Shown: positions 36,970-46,985 of the stretch, one piece after another
Layout: every line of letters begins with the position of its first letter
How positions within the stretch are numbered: the first letter of the stretch is position 1
Source: Pseudarthrobacter sp. PS3-L1
GTDB lineage: Bacteria > Actinomycetota > Actinomycetes > Actinomycetales > Micrococcaceae
Assembly: GCF_030063285.1 (NCBI RefSeq)
Contig: NZ_JASISU010000002.1
Span: 372,001-436,000, forward strand
Length of the DNA stretch: 64,000 bases
Direction: 5' to 3'
Program-made: the position numbers and the translations under genes
The notes under the pieces: model-generated
What the model was told of the DNA's origin: nothing
Seen by the model: the letters and a program-made list of their open reading frames with translations, nothing else
Databases searched by the model: none

Positions 36970-38334
36970 TCAGCCCATAGAAGCCAGTAGCGCGTCCACC
37001 CGTTCATCATGGTTTTCAAATGGGTCCTTGCACAGAATGGTCTGGTGTGCCCTGTCATTGAGTTTCAGATGAACCCAGTCAACTGTGTAGTCCCTGCCGA
37101 GTTCCTGGGCGCGACGGACGAAGTCACCGCGAAGTTTTGCCCTGGTGGTCTGCGGAGGTGAATCCACTGCGGCCTTGATGTCTGTCTCTTCGACCAGTTG
37201 ACGGACTGCCCCGCGGGCCTGCAGGAGATAGAAGATCCCACGACTGCGGGAAATATCATGGTAGGTCAGGTCAATCTGGGCTATGCGCGGCGCGTCGAGG
37301 CCCAGCCCGTGCCGTGACATGTAACTGTCCATGACCTTCTTCTTGATGGCCCAGTCAACTTCTGTATCAATGCTGCCGGTATCCCCTGATTCGATGGCGT
37401 CCAGGGTCCTCTCCCACAGATCCAGGATGAGCGGAACGTGGGGCGTGTGGGCGCCGTTTTCTGCGACAAAGGCAGTGACCTTGGCAAGGTACTCCCGCTG
37501 GATCTCAAGGGCTGTGAGCTGCCGACCATTTGCCAGGCGCACTAGAGCCTTGCCGCTGAGGTCGTGGGAGATCTCCCGGATGCTGCGGATCGGATTTTCC
37601 ATCCGCATGTCCCGCATGATGACCCCTGCTTCAATCATGCGCAAAATGAGGTCAACTGTCCCAGTCTTGAGAAGCGACGTTGTCTCGGACATGTTGGAGT
37701 CTCCCACGATAACGTGGAGACGTCGGTAGAACTCTGCGTCCGCGTGTGGCTCATCGCGGGTGTTGATGATAGGCCGCGAACGCGTCGTGGCAGAAGATAC
37801 ACCCTCCCAGATGTGGTCCGCCCGCTGGGAAAATGCAAAGGTGGCTCCCTGCGGTGTCTTGAGGATCTTTCCCGCACCGCAGATCAGTTGCCGGGTCACC
37901 AGGAATGGGATAAGGATTTCTGCCAAACGGGAGAACTCGCCCCGCCGGGGAATCAGATAGTTTTCGTGGCTGCCATAGGAGTTGCCGGCCGAATCCGTAT
38001 TGTTCTTGAAGAGGTAGACATTGCCGTTAAATCCCTCGGCTGCAAGTCGTGACTGAGCCTCCTGGACGAGGTCTCCCAGAATCAACTCTCCCGCCTTGTC
38101 ATGGGCAATGAGCTGGTGCAGGTCATCACATTCGGCTGTTGCATATTCCGGGTGGGAACCGACGTCGAGATACAGGCGTGAACCATTGGTGAGGAAGACA
38201 TTCGAGGACCGCCCCCAGCTCACCACTTTGCGGAACAGGTAGCGAGCTACCTCCTCAGGTGCGAGCGGCCGTCCCTCGTGGCTTGAGTACGAGATTCCAA
38301 ACTCTGTCTCAATGCCAAAAATCCTCTTGTCCAT
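36970..38334 (-). CDS. pafA: Pup-protein ligase PafA
   Basis: Joins the deamidated C-terminal Glu of Pup to lysines of target proteins using ATP, marking them for the proteasome. The 454-residue protein starts [14 protein letters not shown] and belongs to the glutamine-synthetase-like carboxylate-amine ligases; conserved blocks include YGSHENYL and NTRDEPHAD. The ATG overlaps the prcA stop (ATGA), so the frame upstream of 38334 is not coding. It is followed by the FKBP genes and pafBC. Confidence 0.96.
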   Translation of the reverse strand: MDKRIFGIETEFGISYSSHEGRPLAPEEVARYLFRKVVSWGRSSNVFLTNGSRLYLDVGSHPEYATAECDDLHQLIAHDKAGELILGDLVQEAQSRLAAEGFNGNVYLFKNNTDSAGNSYGSHENYLIPRRGEFSRLAEILIPFLVTRQLICGAGKILKTPQGATFAFSQRADHIWEGVSSATTRSRPIINTRDEPHADAEFYRRLHVIVGDSNMSETTSLLKTGTVDLILRMIEAGVIMRDMRMENPIRSIREISHDLSGKALVRLANGRQLTALEIQREYLAKVTAFVAENGAHTPHVPLILDLWERTLDAIESGDTGSIDTEVDWAIKKKVMDSYMSRHGLGLDAPRIAQIDLTYHDISRSRGIFYLLQARGAVRQLVEETDIKAAVDSPPQTTRAKLRGDFVRRAQELGRDYTVDWVHLKLNDRAHQTILCKDPFENHDERVDALLASMG

Positions 38335-39038
38335 CAGACCTCCCCGGTCAGTAGTGCCACGAGTTCTCCATCGTCCAGACGGCGGAAAGCGCGACGCGTG
38401 CCAGCGTCGCGATGCACGGATCTTTGCAGAACGGCGGCTTCGAGTGCCTCGGCGGGAAGAGCCGGAGCGCCCGCAGGCGTCAGCCCCGCGGCAGCGAGGC
38501 GGACGGCCGCGGACATGGTCATGCCGGCGTTCCACCCATCGGTCATTACGGCAGCAACATTTTCCGCGAGCCCGCCCATGACAATGAAGTGGTGCTCATC
38601 TGCAATGGACCCATCAAAGGTAAGCCTGTACAGGTGGTCCTGGGCCTGGGTAGTTCCCACCTCAACAACCGCCAATTCAACTTCAAACGGTTTCTGTTCG
38701 GCGGTAAAGACCACGCCGAGGCTCTGTGCGTAAACACTCGCCAGTCCCCTGGCTGTCACGTCTTCGCGATCGTAGGAGTAGCCACGGACATCGGCGTACC
38801 GGATGCCTGCCTGCCGGAGGCTCTCGAATTCGTTGTATTTCCCGACTGCAGCGAAGGCTATGCGATCGTAGATCTCGCCGATCTTGTGCAGTGACGGCGA
38901 TGGATTTTCGGCCACCAGGGCTATGCCATCGGCACAGCTGATCACCACAACCGATCGACCGCGGGCAATACCCTTCCGGGCAAAGTCTGCGCGGTCCTTC
39001 ATCAGCTGCTCGGGCGAAACATAAAACTGCTGGGTCAT
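38334..39038 (-). CDS. prcA: 20S proteasome alpha subunit
   Basis: Forms the gated outer rings of the actinobacterial 20S proteasome. The 234-residue protein begins [20 protein letters not shown] and continues with [11 protein letters not shown], the alpha-type N-terminal gate and helix; the Ntn-hydrolase fold follows without a catalytic Thr. The ATG at 39038 with GGGAGG upstream lies one base after the prcB stop. Its stop overlaps the pafA start by 4 bases or fewer. Confidence 0.96.
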   Translation of the reverse strand: MTQQFYVSPEQLMKDRADFARKGIARGRSVVVISCADGIALVAENPSPSLHKIGEIYDRIAFAAVGKYNEFESLRQAGIRYADVRGYSYDREDVTARGLASVYAQSLGVVFTAEQKPFEVELAVVEVGTTQAQDHLYRLTFDGSIADEHHFIVMGGLAENVAAVMTDGWNAGMTMSAAVRLAAAGLTPAGAPALPAEALEAAVLQRSVHRDAGTRRAFRRLDDGELVALLTGEV

Positions 39039-39039
39039 C

Positions 39040-39870
39040 TCATGCCTCCCTGCTGGCGATACTGCGGGATGCAATCAGGGCGGATGCCACTGGCCCGAGC
39101 TCAGCCTCGGAAATACGACGTACACCGTCGTGGGTAACGGAGTAGACAACGGGCCAGATCTGGCGAACGGCGTCAGGACCGCCAGTGGCGGAGTCGTCGT
39201 CCGCCGCATCGTAGAGCGCTTCAATGGAAACGGCGACGGCCTCGGCCTCGGAAAGTCCGGGACGCCAGATCTTTTTGAGTGCTCCGCGGGCAAACACCGA
39301 GCCGGAACCGACAGTATGGTGCTCCTGCTCCTCGTAGCGCCCGCCTGTGACGTCATAGGAGAAAAGCCTGCCAGCTCCAAGTACCGTATCGAAGCCTGCG
39401 AACAGCGGAACCACAGCAAGTCCTTGGAGCGCCATCGGTAAGTTGCCCCGGATCATCGCGCCCAGGCGGTTCGCTTTGCCGTCCAGGCTGAGGCGGGTGC
39501 CCTCGATCTTTTCGTAGTGCTCCAACTCAACCTGGAACAGACGCGTCAGGTCCAGGGCAATGCCGGCCGTTCCTGCGATTCCGAGGACGGAGTAGTGGTC
39601 TGCTGGGAAGACCTTTTCGATATGCCTGCTGGCAATGACGTTGCCCATGGTGGCACGCCTGTCCCCCGCCATCAGGACACCACCGGAAAAAATCAGCGCA
39701 ACAATGGTGGTTGCATGCGGCGCCTGCACAACGGGAAGGGGAATCCGCGAATCCTGGACAACCAGCCCGCCATCGCCGAACGGAAGAAGTTCGGGACGGT
39801 CACGTCGAAGGTGCTCTACGAACGACGACGTCGCGTTGGCGGCTATTCGATCTAGCGACCTGTCCTGCAC
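39040..39870 (-). CDS. prcB: 20S proteasome beta subunit
   Basis: Catalytic Ntn-hydrolase subunit of the proteasome. The 276-residue precursor has a propeptide of about 53 residues; cleavage before Thr54 ([13 protein letters not shown]) would expose the catalytic N-terminal threonine. GDRRATMGN and GIAGTAG are conserved core strands. The GTG at 39870 with AAAGAGGAG upstream is a better start than the GTG 36 bases earlier. Confidence 0.95.
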   Translation of the reverse strand: MQDRSLDRIAANATSSFVEHLRRDRPELLPFGDGGLVVQDSRIPLPVVQAPHATTIVALIFSGGVLMAGDRRATMGNVIASRHIEKVFPADHYSVLGIAGTAGIALDLTRLFQVELEHYEKIEGTRLSLDGKANRLGAMIRGNLPMALQGLAVVPLFAGFDTVLGAGRLFSYDVTGGRYEEQEHHTVGSGSVFARGALKKIWRPGLSEAEAVAVSIEALYDAADDDSATGGPDAVRQIWPVVYSVTHDGVRRISEAELGPVASALIASRSIASREA

Positions 39871-39924
39871 GGGTGTACTCCTCTTTCTCGGTAACGCCGG
39901 CACCACGCGGGGTCCCGCAGAAGC

Positions 39925-40128
39925 CTATTGACCGCCCTTTTGGACAAAGGCGCGAACAAATTCCTCAGCGTTTGACTCCAGCACGCCATCAATTTCGTCA
40001 AGGAGGTCGTCAACGCCTGCCGTGGCGGCGGACGCCTGGGCTTCCGGGACAGTAGGCGGCGCCTCGGGGAGATCCTCGTCCACCTGGTTCTGGTGCGACT
40101 GGGGTTGCTGCTGTTCTTGACCGGCCAT
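39925..40128 (-). CDS. pup: Prokaryotic ubiquitin-like protein Pup
   Basis: A 67-residue, largely disordered, acidic protein tag. The C-terminal half (VDDLLDEIDGVLESNAEEF) is the segment that coils with Arc/Mpa. It ends in GGQ, so Dop must deamidate the Gln to Glu before PafA can use it. AAGGAG precedes the ATG. It lies between dop and prcB, the standard order. Confidence 0.96.
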   Translation of the reverse strand: MAGQEQQQPQSHQNQVDEDLPEAPPTVPEAQASAATAGVDDLLDEIDGVLESNAEEFVRAFVQKGGQ

Positions 40129-40229
40129 GATGACTCCTTCTCATTGACCCCCGTTGTCCAGGGATCGGCTCATGTGTTCATAGTGTCACGATGACGGCTC
40201 TCACACGCGCTGTTCGTTGCGGAAGCAGC

Positions 40230-41828
40230 TCACTTTCCGAGGAGTTCAGCCAGGAAAGGTTCCGTCTCCGTGTGCCTGGCGAACAAATCGCCGAGAAGGG
40301 CCTCGGTTCCGCGCAGTGGCTCCCGCGTGGGCACCCGCTGGAGCCTACTGTGACCGGGTACATCGAAGATTACCGAGTCCCAACTCGCACCCACCACGTC
40401 TTTCCCAAACCGGCTGATGCTTCTTCCCCGGAAAAATGCACGCGTATCGACAGGCGGTTCCAGGACTGCCCGAGAAATAGCCGCAGGATCCACAATGCGT
40501 CGCATCCGGTCCCTGGCCAACATCCGGTGGTACAGACCCTTCTCGGGCCGGATATCGGACCATTGCAGATCCACCAGGCCCAGCCGTGCGTCGTCCCACG
40601 CAAGGCCGTCCCGTTGCCTGTAGCCTTCCAGCAGCGAAAGTTTGGCAAGCCATTCAACCGATGAGGAAGCCGTGTCCCTGCTGCTTTCCAATGCCGTAAG
40701 AGTGGCGGCCCACTGCTCCAGGACGGCGTGGGTATGTCCGTCGCCGTGGAGCGGATCGGCAACGCCTGTCTCCCAAGCAAGTTCTGATGCTGCGCGATGG
40801 TACATCCACTGGATATCGAGCGCACTGACACGGCGACCATCGATCAGCCGGAGAGTCCCGCTGAGTTCGGTGTCGTGGCTGACGGCCTGCAGCGTCGCAA
40901 CCGGCTCATGGACTTCAAGAACCGGCGCACGTCCCGCCTCAATCAGGCTCAGGACCATTGCCGTTGTCCCGAATTTGAGATAGTTGGCAGTCTCACTGAG
41001 ATTGGCATCCCCGATGATTACGTGCAGGCGGCGATACTTCTCGGCTGTGGCATGGGGTTCATCCCGGGTGTTGATAATGGGGCGCCGGATGGTTGTCTCC
41101 AGGCCAACCTCGGCCTCAAAAAAATCGGCACGCTGGCTGATTTGGTAACCGGGCGTCGAATTGTCCTGCCCCCGCCCCACGCGTCCCGCACCACACATAA
41201 TCTGACGAGTGACAAAAAACGGCGTCAATCCAGCGACGATGTTACTGAAAGGCACAGAGCGTGGCATGAGGTAATTCTCGTGGGAGCCATAGGAGACGGA
41301 TTTGTTGTCCGTATTGTTCTTGTACAAATTGATGGGCGGCAGTTCTGGATCCTCGGCCAGCCGCCGAACGCACGCCAGCGCCACAAGATCTCCTGCTGCA
41401 TCCCACGTCAGCGCGTCGCGCGGATTGGTCACCTCGGGACTGGAATATTCGGGATGTGCGTGGTCGACGTATAGCCGTGCACCGTTACCGAGAACCATGT
41501 TCATCAACATGGATCCAGACTCGTCCTGCCCGTCAAGCTCAAGATCCGGCCTGCCGTACGCCAGCGCTACTGCCTCCGCATCGAGCACGGGGGGCTGGTC
41601 AGTGAGTTGGCTGGGGTGGGCTGAATCGCGATTCTGGCTCCAGCCGCGGGCATCATGCAGTGGCTCTTCATCCGTGTAGTCCCACCGTGCCTCAGCACCG
41701 CCCGCTGCCCGCTGTCGAGTCACATGGGCATAGGCCTGGACCACCCTCGCTGACATCATGGTGGCGTTCGCACCGGGTGCCGACGGCGCGTGGATCCCAT
41801 ATTCTGTCTCGGCTCCCATGACCCGCAT
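40230..41828 (-). CDS. dop: Deamidase/depupylase of Pup
   Basis: PafA paralogue that deamidates the C-terminal Gln of Pup and removes Pup from substrates. The 532-residue protein starts MRVMGAETEYGIH and carries conserved [12 protein letters not shown] and [11 protein letters not shown] blocks, plus the extra loop after the N-terminal strand that separates Dop from PafA. The frame stays open 18 codons further up, overlapping the arc stop, but the chosen ATG matches the family N terminus and has a GGTGGGCGG stretch before it. Confidence 0.94.
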   Translation of the reverse strand: MRVMGAETEYGIHAPSAPGANATMMSARVVQAYAHVTRQRAAGGAEARWDYTDEEPLHDARGWSQNRDSAHPSQLTDQPPVLDAEAVALAYGRPDLELDGQDESGSMLMNMVLGNGARLYVDHAHPEYSSPEVTNPRDALTWDAAGDLVALACVRRLAEDPELPPINLYKNNTDNKSVSYGSHENYLMPRSVPFSNIVAGLTPFFVTRQIMCGAGRVGRGQDNSTPGYQISQRADFFEAEVGLETTIRRPIINTRDEPHATAEKYRRLHVIIGDANLSETANYLKFGTTAMVLSLIEAGRAPVLEVHEPVATLQAVSHDTELSGTLRLIDGRRVSALDIQWMYHRAASELAWETGVADPLHGDGHTHAVLEQWAATLTALESSRDTASSSVEWLAKLSLLEGYRQRDGLAWDDARLGLVDLQWSDIRPEKGLYHRMLARDRMRRIVDPAAISRAVLEPPVDTRAFFRGRSISRFGKDVVGASWDSVIFDVPGHSRLQRVPTREPLRGTEALLGDLFARHTETEPFLAELLGK

Positions 41829-41878
41829 GGCACCGCCCACCGGGAGTTCCGGCGTCGTACCTCCCCCTACCCCCGCTG

Positions 41879-43630
41879 TCACAGGTACTGGCCGGTGTTG
41901 GGAGCAGTCTCGATGGCCTTGCCTGGTTCCTGCCCAGCCTTACCCTGCACGATAGTGCGGATGTAGGTGATACGTTCACCCTTTTTCCCGGAGATCCTGG
42001 CCCAATCGTCGGGGTTGGTGGTGTTGGGCATGTCTTCGTGCTCACGGAATTCGTCCACCACGGCACGCAGGAGGTGTTCAATACGCAAACCACGCTGCTG
42101 AAGTGTCAGGAGATCCTTGATGGCGTATTTCTTCGCCCTGTCCACCACGTTCTGGACAACGGCACCCGAGCTGAAGTCCTTGAAATAGAGCATCTCTGTA
42201 TCACCGTTGGCGTAGGTGACCTCAAGGTACTCATTGGCCTTGTCCGTGGAATACATGGCCTCCACGGTCCGCTGGATCATGGCGCCCACTGTCGCGGTTA
42301 CGTCTCCGTCATACTCGGCCAGGTCGCTCTCGTGGAATGGCAGGTCCTTGGTGACATACTTCTTGAAAATCTCAGCTGCTGCTTCCGCGTCCGGACGCTG
42401 GATTTTGACCTTCACGTCCAGGCGGCCGGGCCGGAGAATCGCAGGATCGATCATGTCCTCGCGGTTCGAGGCGCCAATGACAATGACATTGTCCAGACGC
42501 TCAACGCCGTCAATTTCGCTGAGGAGCTGGGGAACAATGGTGGTTTCGACGTCGGATGAGATTCCGGTGCCTCGCGTGCGGAACAGCGAGTCCATCTCGT
42601 CGAAAAAGACGACGACAGGGCTGCCATCAGACGCCTTTTCCCTGGCCCTGGCAAAAATCAGCCGAATATGGCGCTCCGTCTCGCCGACGTACTTGTCCAG
42701 CAGCTCAGGACCCTTGATGTTCAGGAAGTAGCTCTTCAGGTCAACGTTGCCAGCCCGTTCCGCTGCCCGCGCTGCCAGCGAGTTCGCTACCGCCTTGGCA
42801 ATCAGTGTTTTTCCGCAGCCCGGCGGGCCATAGAGCAGGATGCCCTTGGGCGCCTTGAGCCCGTGTTCGCGGTAAAGGTCCGGGTGCAGGAACGGCAGTT
42901 CAACGGCATCTCGAATCTGTTCGATCTGGGGGCCTAGTCCACCGATATCCTCATACGTGATGTCCGGGACTTCCTCCAGCACCAGGTTTTCCACCTCTGA
43001 GCGGGGAACCTTTTCCAGCGCATGACCTGTCCGGGAGTCCATGGAGAGGGCGTCACCGACACGCAGGCGTTCCGAGCGTAGTGCTCCACTGAGGCGGATG
43101 ACCCGCTCGTCATCCGTGCGTCCCACCACCAGCACGCGGTCGGTCCCCATCAGTTCCTTGATGGTCACGAGTTCGCCTGCCCGTTCATATCCCAGACCGG
43201 CAACAATCAGCAGCGCCTCGTTCAGGAGCACTTCCTGCCCAGGTGCCAGCTGGTTGATGTTGACCAGGGGACTGATCCCAACACGCATCTTTCGGCCGGC
43301 ATTGAAGATGTCGGCTGTTTCCTCGGCCACGGCCTGGCCGCTGCCCCCAGCAGGAGGCTGCACCCTGGGATTGACCTGGAGGACGGTTCCAAAGCTGTAG
43401 GGCGGCTGGCCCTCCTGATCCAAGGCATTTTTAAGTCGCGTGATCTCGGCTTTGGCCGTCTCCAGCATGGACACCAGCTTGGTGTTGTTCTGGGATGCAG
43501 CGGCAAGTTGCCGGTCAACATTCCGGAGCTTGTCCCGGAGGATATTCATCTGCCGGTCTGCCACTGTGAGCTCGCCGGACGTTCCCCGATCAGCGGGTGT
43601 CTGTGCGGGTTCCGTGTTGGGGTTATCCAT
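41879..43630 (-). CDS. arc: Proteasome-associated AAA ATPase Arc/Mpa
   Basis: Hexameric unfoldase that binds Pup through its coiled coil and threads substrates into the 20S core. The 583-residue protein has an N-terminal coiled coil (about 20-75), two OB folds, then the AAA module with Walker A (GPPGCGKT), Walker B ([10 protein letters not shown]) and arginine-finger region (RPGRLDVK). It ends in GQYL, the C-terminal gate-opening motif known from Mpa. AGGAAAGGG stands upstream of the ATG, and a good promoter lies at 43656-43684. Confidence 0.96.
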   Translation of the reverse strand: MDNPNTEPAQTPADRGTSGELTVADRQMNILRDKLRNVDRQLAAASQNNTKLVSMLETAKAEITRLKNALDQEGQPPYSFGTVLQVNPRVQPPAGGSGQAVAEETADIFNAGRKMRVGISPLVNINQLAPGQEVLLNEALLIVAGLGYERAGELVTIKELMGTDRVLVVGRTDDERVIRLSGALRSERLRVGDALSMDSRTGHALEKVPRSEVENLVLEEVPDITYEDIGGLGPQIEQIRDAVELPFLHPDLYREHGLKAPKGILLYGPPGCGKTLIAKAVANSLAARAAERAGNVDLKSYFLNIKGPELLDKYVGETERHIRLIFARAREKASDGSPVVVFFDEMDSLFRTRGTGISSDVETTIVPQLLSEIDGVERLDNVIVIGASNREDMIDPAILRPGRLDVKVKIQRPDAEAAAEIFKKYVTKDLPFHESDLAEYDGDVTATVGAMIQRTVEAMYSTDKANEYLEVTYANGDTEMLYFKDFSSGAVVQNVVDRAKKYAIKDLLTLQQRGLRIEHLLRAVVDEFREHEDMPNTTNPDDWARISGKKGERITYIRTIVQGKAGQEPGKAIETAPNTGQYL

Positions 43631-43655
43631 GCTGCCTCAGCCCTTTCCTGCGCTT

Positions 43656-43684
43656 CTTATAAGACCTTAGCCACACCCTGACAA
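43656..43684 (-). promoter_or_regulatory. Promoter of the arc-dop-pup-prcBA-pafA operon
   Basis: On the minus strand TTGTCA (43684-43679) is followed after exactly 17 bases by TATAAG (43661-43656), about 26 bases before the arc ATG and ribosome site. Confidence 0.65.
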
Positions 43685-43699
43685 CGCTGCCGGGCCATC

Positions 43700-44776
43700 C
43701 TAGGATATGGACTGATCTGTTTCTACTGCTTCATCTCTAACGTTCGTGCCAGCGATTGCGTCCCTTGCGGCGCGGCGCAGCTTTTTGTCTGACACAGCCC
43801 GTTCACCCACGGCTCCCGGGGTCCAGGCATTAACGTCCTCTTCCTTGAAGTCGGTCTTTGAGGGCCGTCGCTTCAGCGAAATGCCCGTCACCCCGTCCGC
43901 CAACCGGCGGGTTACCAGCAGGAAACCCGTGTGGGCAACCATCCGATGATCCGGACGGACTGCGAGTCCTTCAAGATGCCAGCCACGAACCATCGATTCC
44001 CAGGCATCAGGATCGGTGAAGCGACCGTCAGCCCGGATGGCCTCAGCGGTGCGCGAGAGCTGCGTGACAGTCGCAACGTAGTTGATCCACACTCCGCCCG
44101 GAGCCAGCACCGTGGCTACTGCATCCAGGCATTCCCACGGTGCAAGCATGTCAAGGACCACGCGGTCCACGGACCCTGGTTCTTCACTGCGGACCACTTC
44201 GTCCTGGAAATCACCGAGTGAAATTTTCCAGGCCGGGTGAGGACCACCGAAAATAGTTTCCACATTGCCCCGGGCAATATCAGCAAACTCCTCACGACGT
44301 TCGAAGGAATGCAGGTAGCCGTTGTCCCCCACTGCGCGCAGCAGGGAGATCGACAGTGCTCCAGAGCCTACACCGGCCTCCACCACACGGGCCCCAGGGA
44401 AGATATCGGCCATGGTCACAATCTGTCCGGCATCCTTCGGATAGACCACCGCGGCGCCGCGCGGCATCGACAGGACAAAGTCAGAAAGCAACGGACGAAG
44501 TGTCTGGTACTGCTGGCCCACGTTATTCACCACCACAGAGCCGTCGGGTTGACCGATGATTTCGTCGTGGTTGAGGAATCCGCGGTGTGTGTGGAACGCC
44601 CCGCCACGCTCTAGCGTCACCGTGTTCATCCGACCACGCTCATCAGTGAGCTGGACGCGTTCGCCTTCGCGGAAAGGACCGCGACGCCGGGCAGCCCCAA
44701 CAGCCTGCCCTGAGCCGGCTGCCGTGCCGGTGGGCGTTTCTGCGCCGGCTGGGGTGTCGATCTCGCGGTTCATCAA
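43700..44776 (-). CDS. trmI: tRNA (adenine-58-N1)-methyltransferase TrmI
   Basis: Methylates A58 in the T-loop of tRNAs. The 358-residue protein has the TrmI N-terminal beta domain (FREGERVQLTDERGRMNTV) and a SAM-binding Rossmann fold with VVEAGVGSGALSISLLRAVG, followed by VLDMLAPWEC. The C-terminal 60 residues are an extra basic extension. The start is one of two adjacent ATG codons with GTGAGGA upstream. It precedes arc; trmI next to the proteasome genes is conserved in actinobacteria. Confidence 0.92.
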   Translation of the reverse strand: MMNREIDTPAGAETPTGTAAGSGQAVGAARRRGPFREGERVQLTDERGRMNTVTLERGGAFHTHRGFLNHDEIIGQPDGSVVVNNVGQQYQTLRPLLSDFVLSMPRGAAVVYPKDAGQIVTMADIFPGARVVEAGVGSGALSISLLRAVGDNGYLHSFERREEFADIARGNVETIFGGPHPAWKISLGDFQDEVVRSEEPGSVDRVVLDMLAPWECLDAVATVLAPGGVWINYVATVTQLSRTAEAIRADGRFTDPDAWESMVRGWHLEGLAVRPDHRMVAHTGFLLVTRRLADGVTGISLKRRPSKTDFKEEDVNAWTPGAVGERAVSDKKLRRAARDAIAGTNVRDEAVETDQSIS

Positions 44777-44869
44777 AATGTCCTCACTGTGTCAATCCTG
44801 CTGTGTCGATCCTGCGGTCCGGGCGAGCCCGCGGACCATTGTCCGCTGGGCACCGACCGGCACGTAACT

Positions 44870-46030
44870 CTACCGGTTCGGGGTTCTGCCGGCTGCACGT
44901 GAGCGTATCCGCTTGCCTGTGATCGCACCGAGCACGTCATCCTGAAGGAGGAGCCCGGTGACTTCTCCTGCACTGTCGACCACGGCATACTCTGTTCCTT
45001 CAATGCCGGAGAGAAAAGTGATCAATTCCTCGCCCTGGGACCACCCTGGCACGTACGCTCCCTTGCCCAACGGCCGGCTGACAGCTGTGATGGGAGTCGT
45101 GTCGGCCATGGCCGGCGGAACTGCGTTGATCGCTGCGGCGTCAACAACGCCCTGCGGACGGCCGTCGGCACCACACACAACCGTTTCCGACCTTCCGTTG
45201 CCGGACGCTGCCAAGACGTGCGCCACCGTGGACCACGCGGGGAGCCCAATGGCGGAACGCGACAGGGAATCAGCGCGGACGAGGGGAAGGCGCTGGCGCA
45301 TAGCTCCCTGGGCAATGGCGCCAGAAGCACCCAACCATAGGAACGAGCCGACCAAAAGGGTAATCAACAGAAGGCTAAGGTCCGGCGCGTTGCCGCTGAT
45401 GACGGGCAAAGCGATGAACCAGACCCCAAGACCGACCACGATGATGCGTCCAGCCCAGCCTGCGGCAACTGTACCTTTGGCCTGGCTGCCGGTGATCTTC
45501 CAGACAATGGACTCCACAATCCGGCCGCCGTCCAGGGGCAGGCCCGGCAGTACGTTGAAAATACCGATCAGCAGGTTCGCCCACATGAAGATATTGGTCA
45601 GAAGCTCTGCGACGCTGGGTAGCGAAGCGGACATCAGGACCAGCCAGGCACCCAAGGCCAACACAATATTGGTGGCGGGACCCGCAAGTGCCACAACCAC
45701 GGAACGTCCGGGGGTAGCTGTGAAATTTTCGAACTGGGTGTGTCCGCCCCACAGATTCAGGACAATCTTTTCGGTAGGCCACCCGAAAACACGTGCGCTC
45801 AGGGCGTGGGCAAGTTCGTGAACCAGAACCGAGATGAGCAGGAGCACAGCGTAGGCGAAGGCTATCGTGTAAGCGGCTGATCCCAGAGCAGGATTGTTTC
45901 CCTGCAAAACGGGCCCGTACACCACAACCGTGAATGCGGCAATGATGAACCAGGACCAGGCAAGGGTGACGGGAACGCCGAAGATCTTTCCCAGGGGAAT
46001 GCCTTCACGCCGGGTGCCAGCCTCAGCCAC
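44870..46030 (-). CDS. Site-2 protease family (M50) membrane metalloprotease with CBS-like tail
   Basis: A 386-residue intramembrane zinc protease. The active-site motif is HELAH (ISVLVHELAHALSAR) in the third hydrophobic segment, and the second metal motif is near LPGLPLDGGRIVES. The C-terminal third looks like a pair of CBS modules (VVCGADGRPQGVVDAAAI; VVDSAGEVTGLLLQDDVLG), as in Rip3/SpoIVFB-like relatives that may sense adenylates. The GTG at 46030 overlaps the end of the HAD gene by 8 bases; the open frame further upstream is an artefact. Confidence 0.88.
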   Translation of the reverse strand: MAEAGTRREGIPLGKIFGVPVTLAWSWFIIAAFTVVVYGPVLQGNNPALGSAAYTIAFAYAVLLLISVLVHELAHALSARVFGWPTEKIVLNLWGGHTQFENFTATPGRSVVVALAGPATNIVLALGAWLVLMSASLPSVAELLTNIFMWANLLIGIFNVLPGLPLDGGRIVESIVWKITGSQAKGTVAAGWAGRIIVVGLGVWFIALPVISGNAPDLSLLLITLLVGSFLWLGASGAIAQGAMRQRLPLVRADSLSRSAIGLPAWSTVAHVLAASGNGRSETVVCGADGRPQGVVDAAAINAVPPAMADTTPITAVSRPLGKGAYVPGWSQGEELITFLSGIEGTEYAVVDSAGEVTGLLLQDDVLGAITGKRIRSRAAGRTPNR

Positions 46031-46823
46031 GCTGAACCCCTGGGGACGACTCCGTGCGGGACGGTCCGGCTTCACGTCCAGATTCGGCTGCGGGCCCGCC
46101 CGCCTCGGGCAGTGCCGAGGAGTGACGCTGCGCTGCCAACGCCTCAAGGTCTGCGACTGTCCGCCCAGCAAGGGTGTCCCACATGGCGTGTCGGGAATCT
46201 TCTGGCAGCGCGATGATGTGTGGAACAGCTACTGTGACAACCCCGGATGCTACGGCCGCGGCGACGCCGGGTACCGAATCCTCGATGGCGACACAGTGGT
46301 GGAGCGTCAGGGCCGGATCGGTCCGTTGCAGGGTAGCCACGGCCGAATGGTAGGCCTCAGGGTGTGGTTTCCCCTGCGTTACCTGGTTACCGGTGACCAG
46401 GAATTCAAAGTACGGTGCGGGGAGAGCGGCCACAACTTCCCGGGCCAGCGGCTCTTCCGACATGGTGACAAGGGCACAACGGATCCCCGCTGAGTGCAAC
46501 TGGTCCAGGAGTTCGCGGGCCCCGGGACGCCATGGCACGTTCTCCCGGACGCGAGCAACCACGGTGTCCGTCAGGGTGTCGATGATCTCCCGGACAGAGA
46601 GCGCAACACCGGCCTCCTGAAGGATTCCGGCGGAGAAGACCAACGACTGTCCTACCAGCTGGAGGGCCTGGCTGTGGGACCAGGTTCCGCCGTGGGCCTC
46701 TACCAACGCCCGTTCGGCGGCAATCCAGTAGGGCTCGGTGTCCACGATGGTGCCGTCCATGTCCCAGAGGACCGCACGAAGAAATGTACCGGAAAACGCG
46801 GAGTCCGCGGCAGGCAGATGCAT
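46023..46823 (-). CDS. HAD-superfamily phosphatase/phosphoglucomutase-like hydrolase
   Basis: A 266-residue haloacid-dehalogenase-fold enzyme with the nucleophile motif LWDMDGTIVDTEPYW, Thr/Ser motif ALVTMSEEP, Lys motif GKPHPEAYH and acidic motif VAIEDSVPGVAAA. The helical cap after motif I places it in the beta-phosphoglucomutase/phosphatase subgroup; the substrate is unknown. It appears leaderless (TAGACT six bases before the ATG). It overlaps the M50 gene by 8 bases. Confidence 0.9.
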   Translation of the reverse strand: MHLPAADSAFSGTFLRAVLWDMDGTIVDTEPYWIAAERALVEAHGGTWSHSQALQLVGQSLVFSAGILQEAGVALSVREIIDTLTDTVVARVRENVPWRPGARELLDQLHSAGIRCALVTMSEEPLAREVVAALPAPYFEFLVTGNQVTQGKPHPEAYHSAVATLQRTDPALTLHHCVAIEDSVPGVAAAVASGVVTVAVPHIIALPEDSRHAMWDTLAGRTVADLEALAAQRHSSALPEAGGPAAESGREAGPSRTESSPGVQRG

Positions 46824-46829
46824 GAGGCC

Positions 46830-46835
46830 AGTCTA
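46830..46835 (-). promoter_or_regulatory. -10 element for the leaderless HAD gene
   Basis: TAGACT on the minus strand ends six bases before the ATG at 46823. Confidence 0.45.
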
Positions 46836-46973
46836 CGGCTGGACCCTGGTCCCTTCCGTTCCGATACGCCCATGGCGTAGCCGCGGAAGCCGCTCCCCCG
46901 CGGCCCTCCGGGAAACGCGGTGAGCGAGGGTGCGGAGGTAGCCGCTGTGACGCACCCAGGCAGGTCTTCGACG

Positions 46974-46979
46974 TAGGCT
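46974..46979 (+). promoter_or_regulatory. -10 element for the PAC2 gene
   Basis: TAGGCT ends six bases before the ATG at 46986. A GAGGGG stretch in the gap could also act as a ribosome site if transcription starts further upstream. Confidence 0.45.
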
Positions 46980-46985
46980 GAGGGG

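Noticed and set aside
38335..38535. N-terminal extension of pafA
   Set aside because: It is antisense-free but overlaps prc[15 protein letters not shown] at 38334 is the conserved family start, with ATGA overlap.
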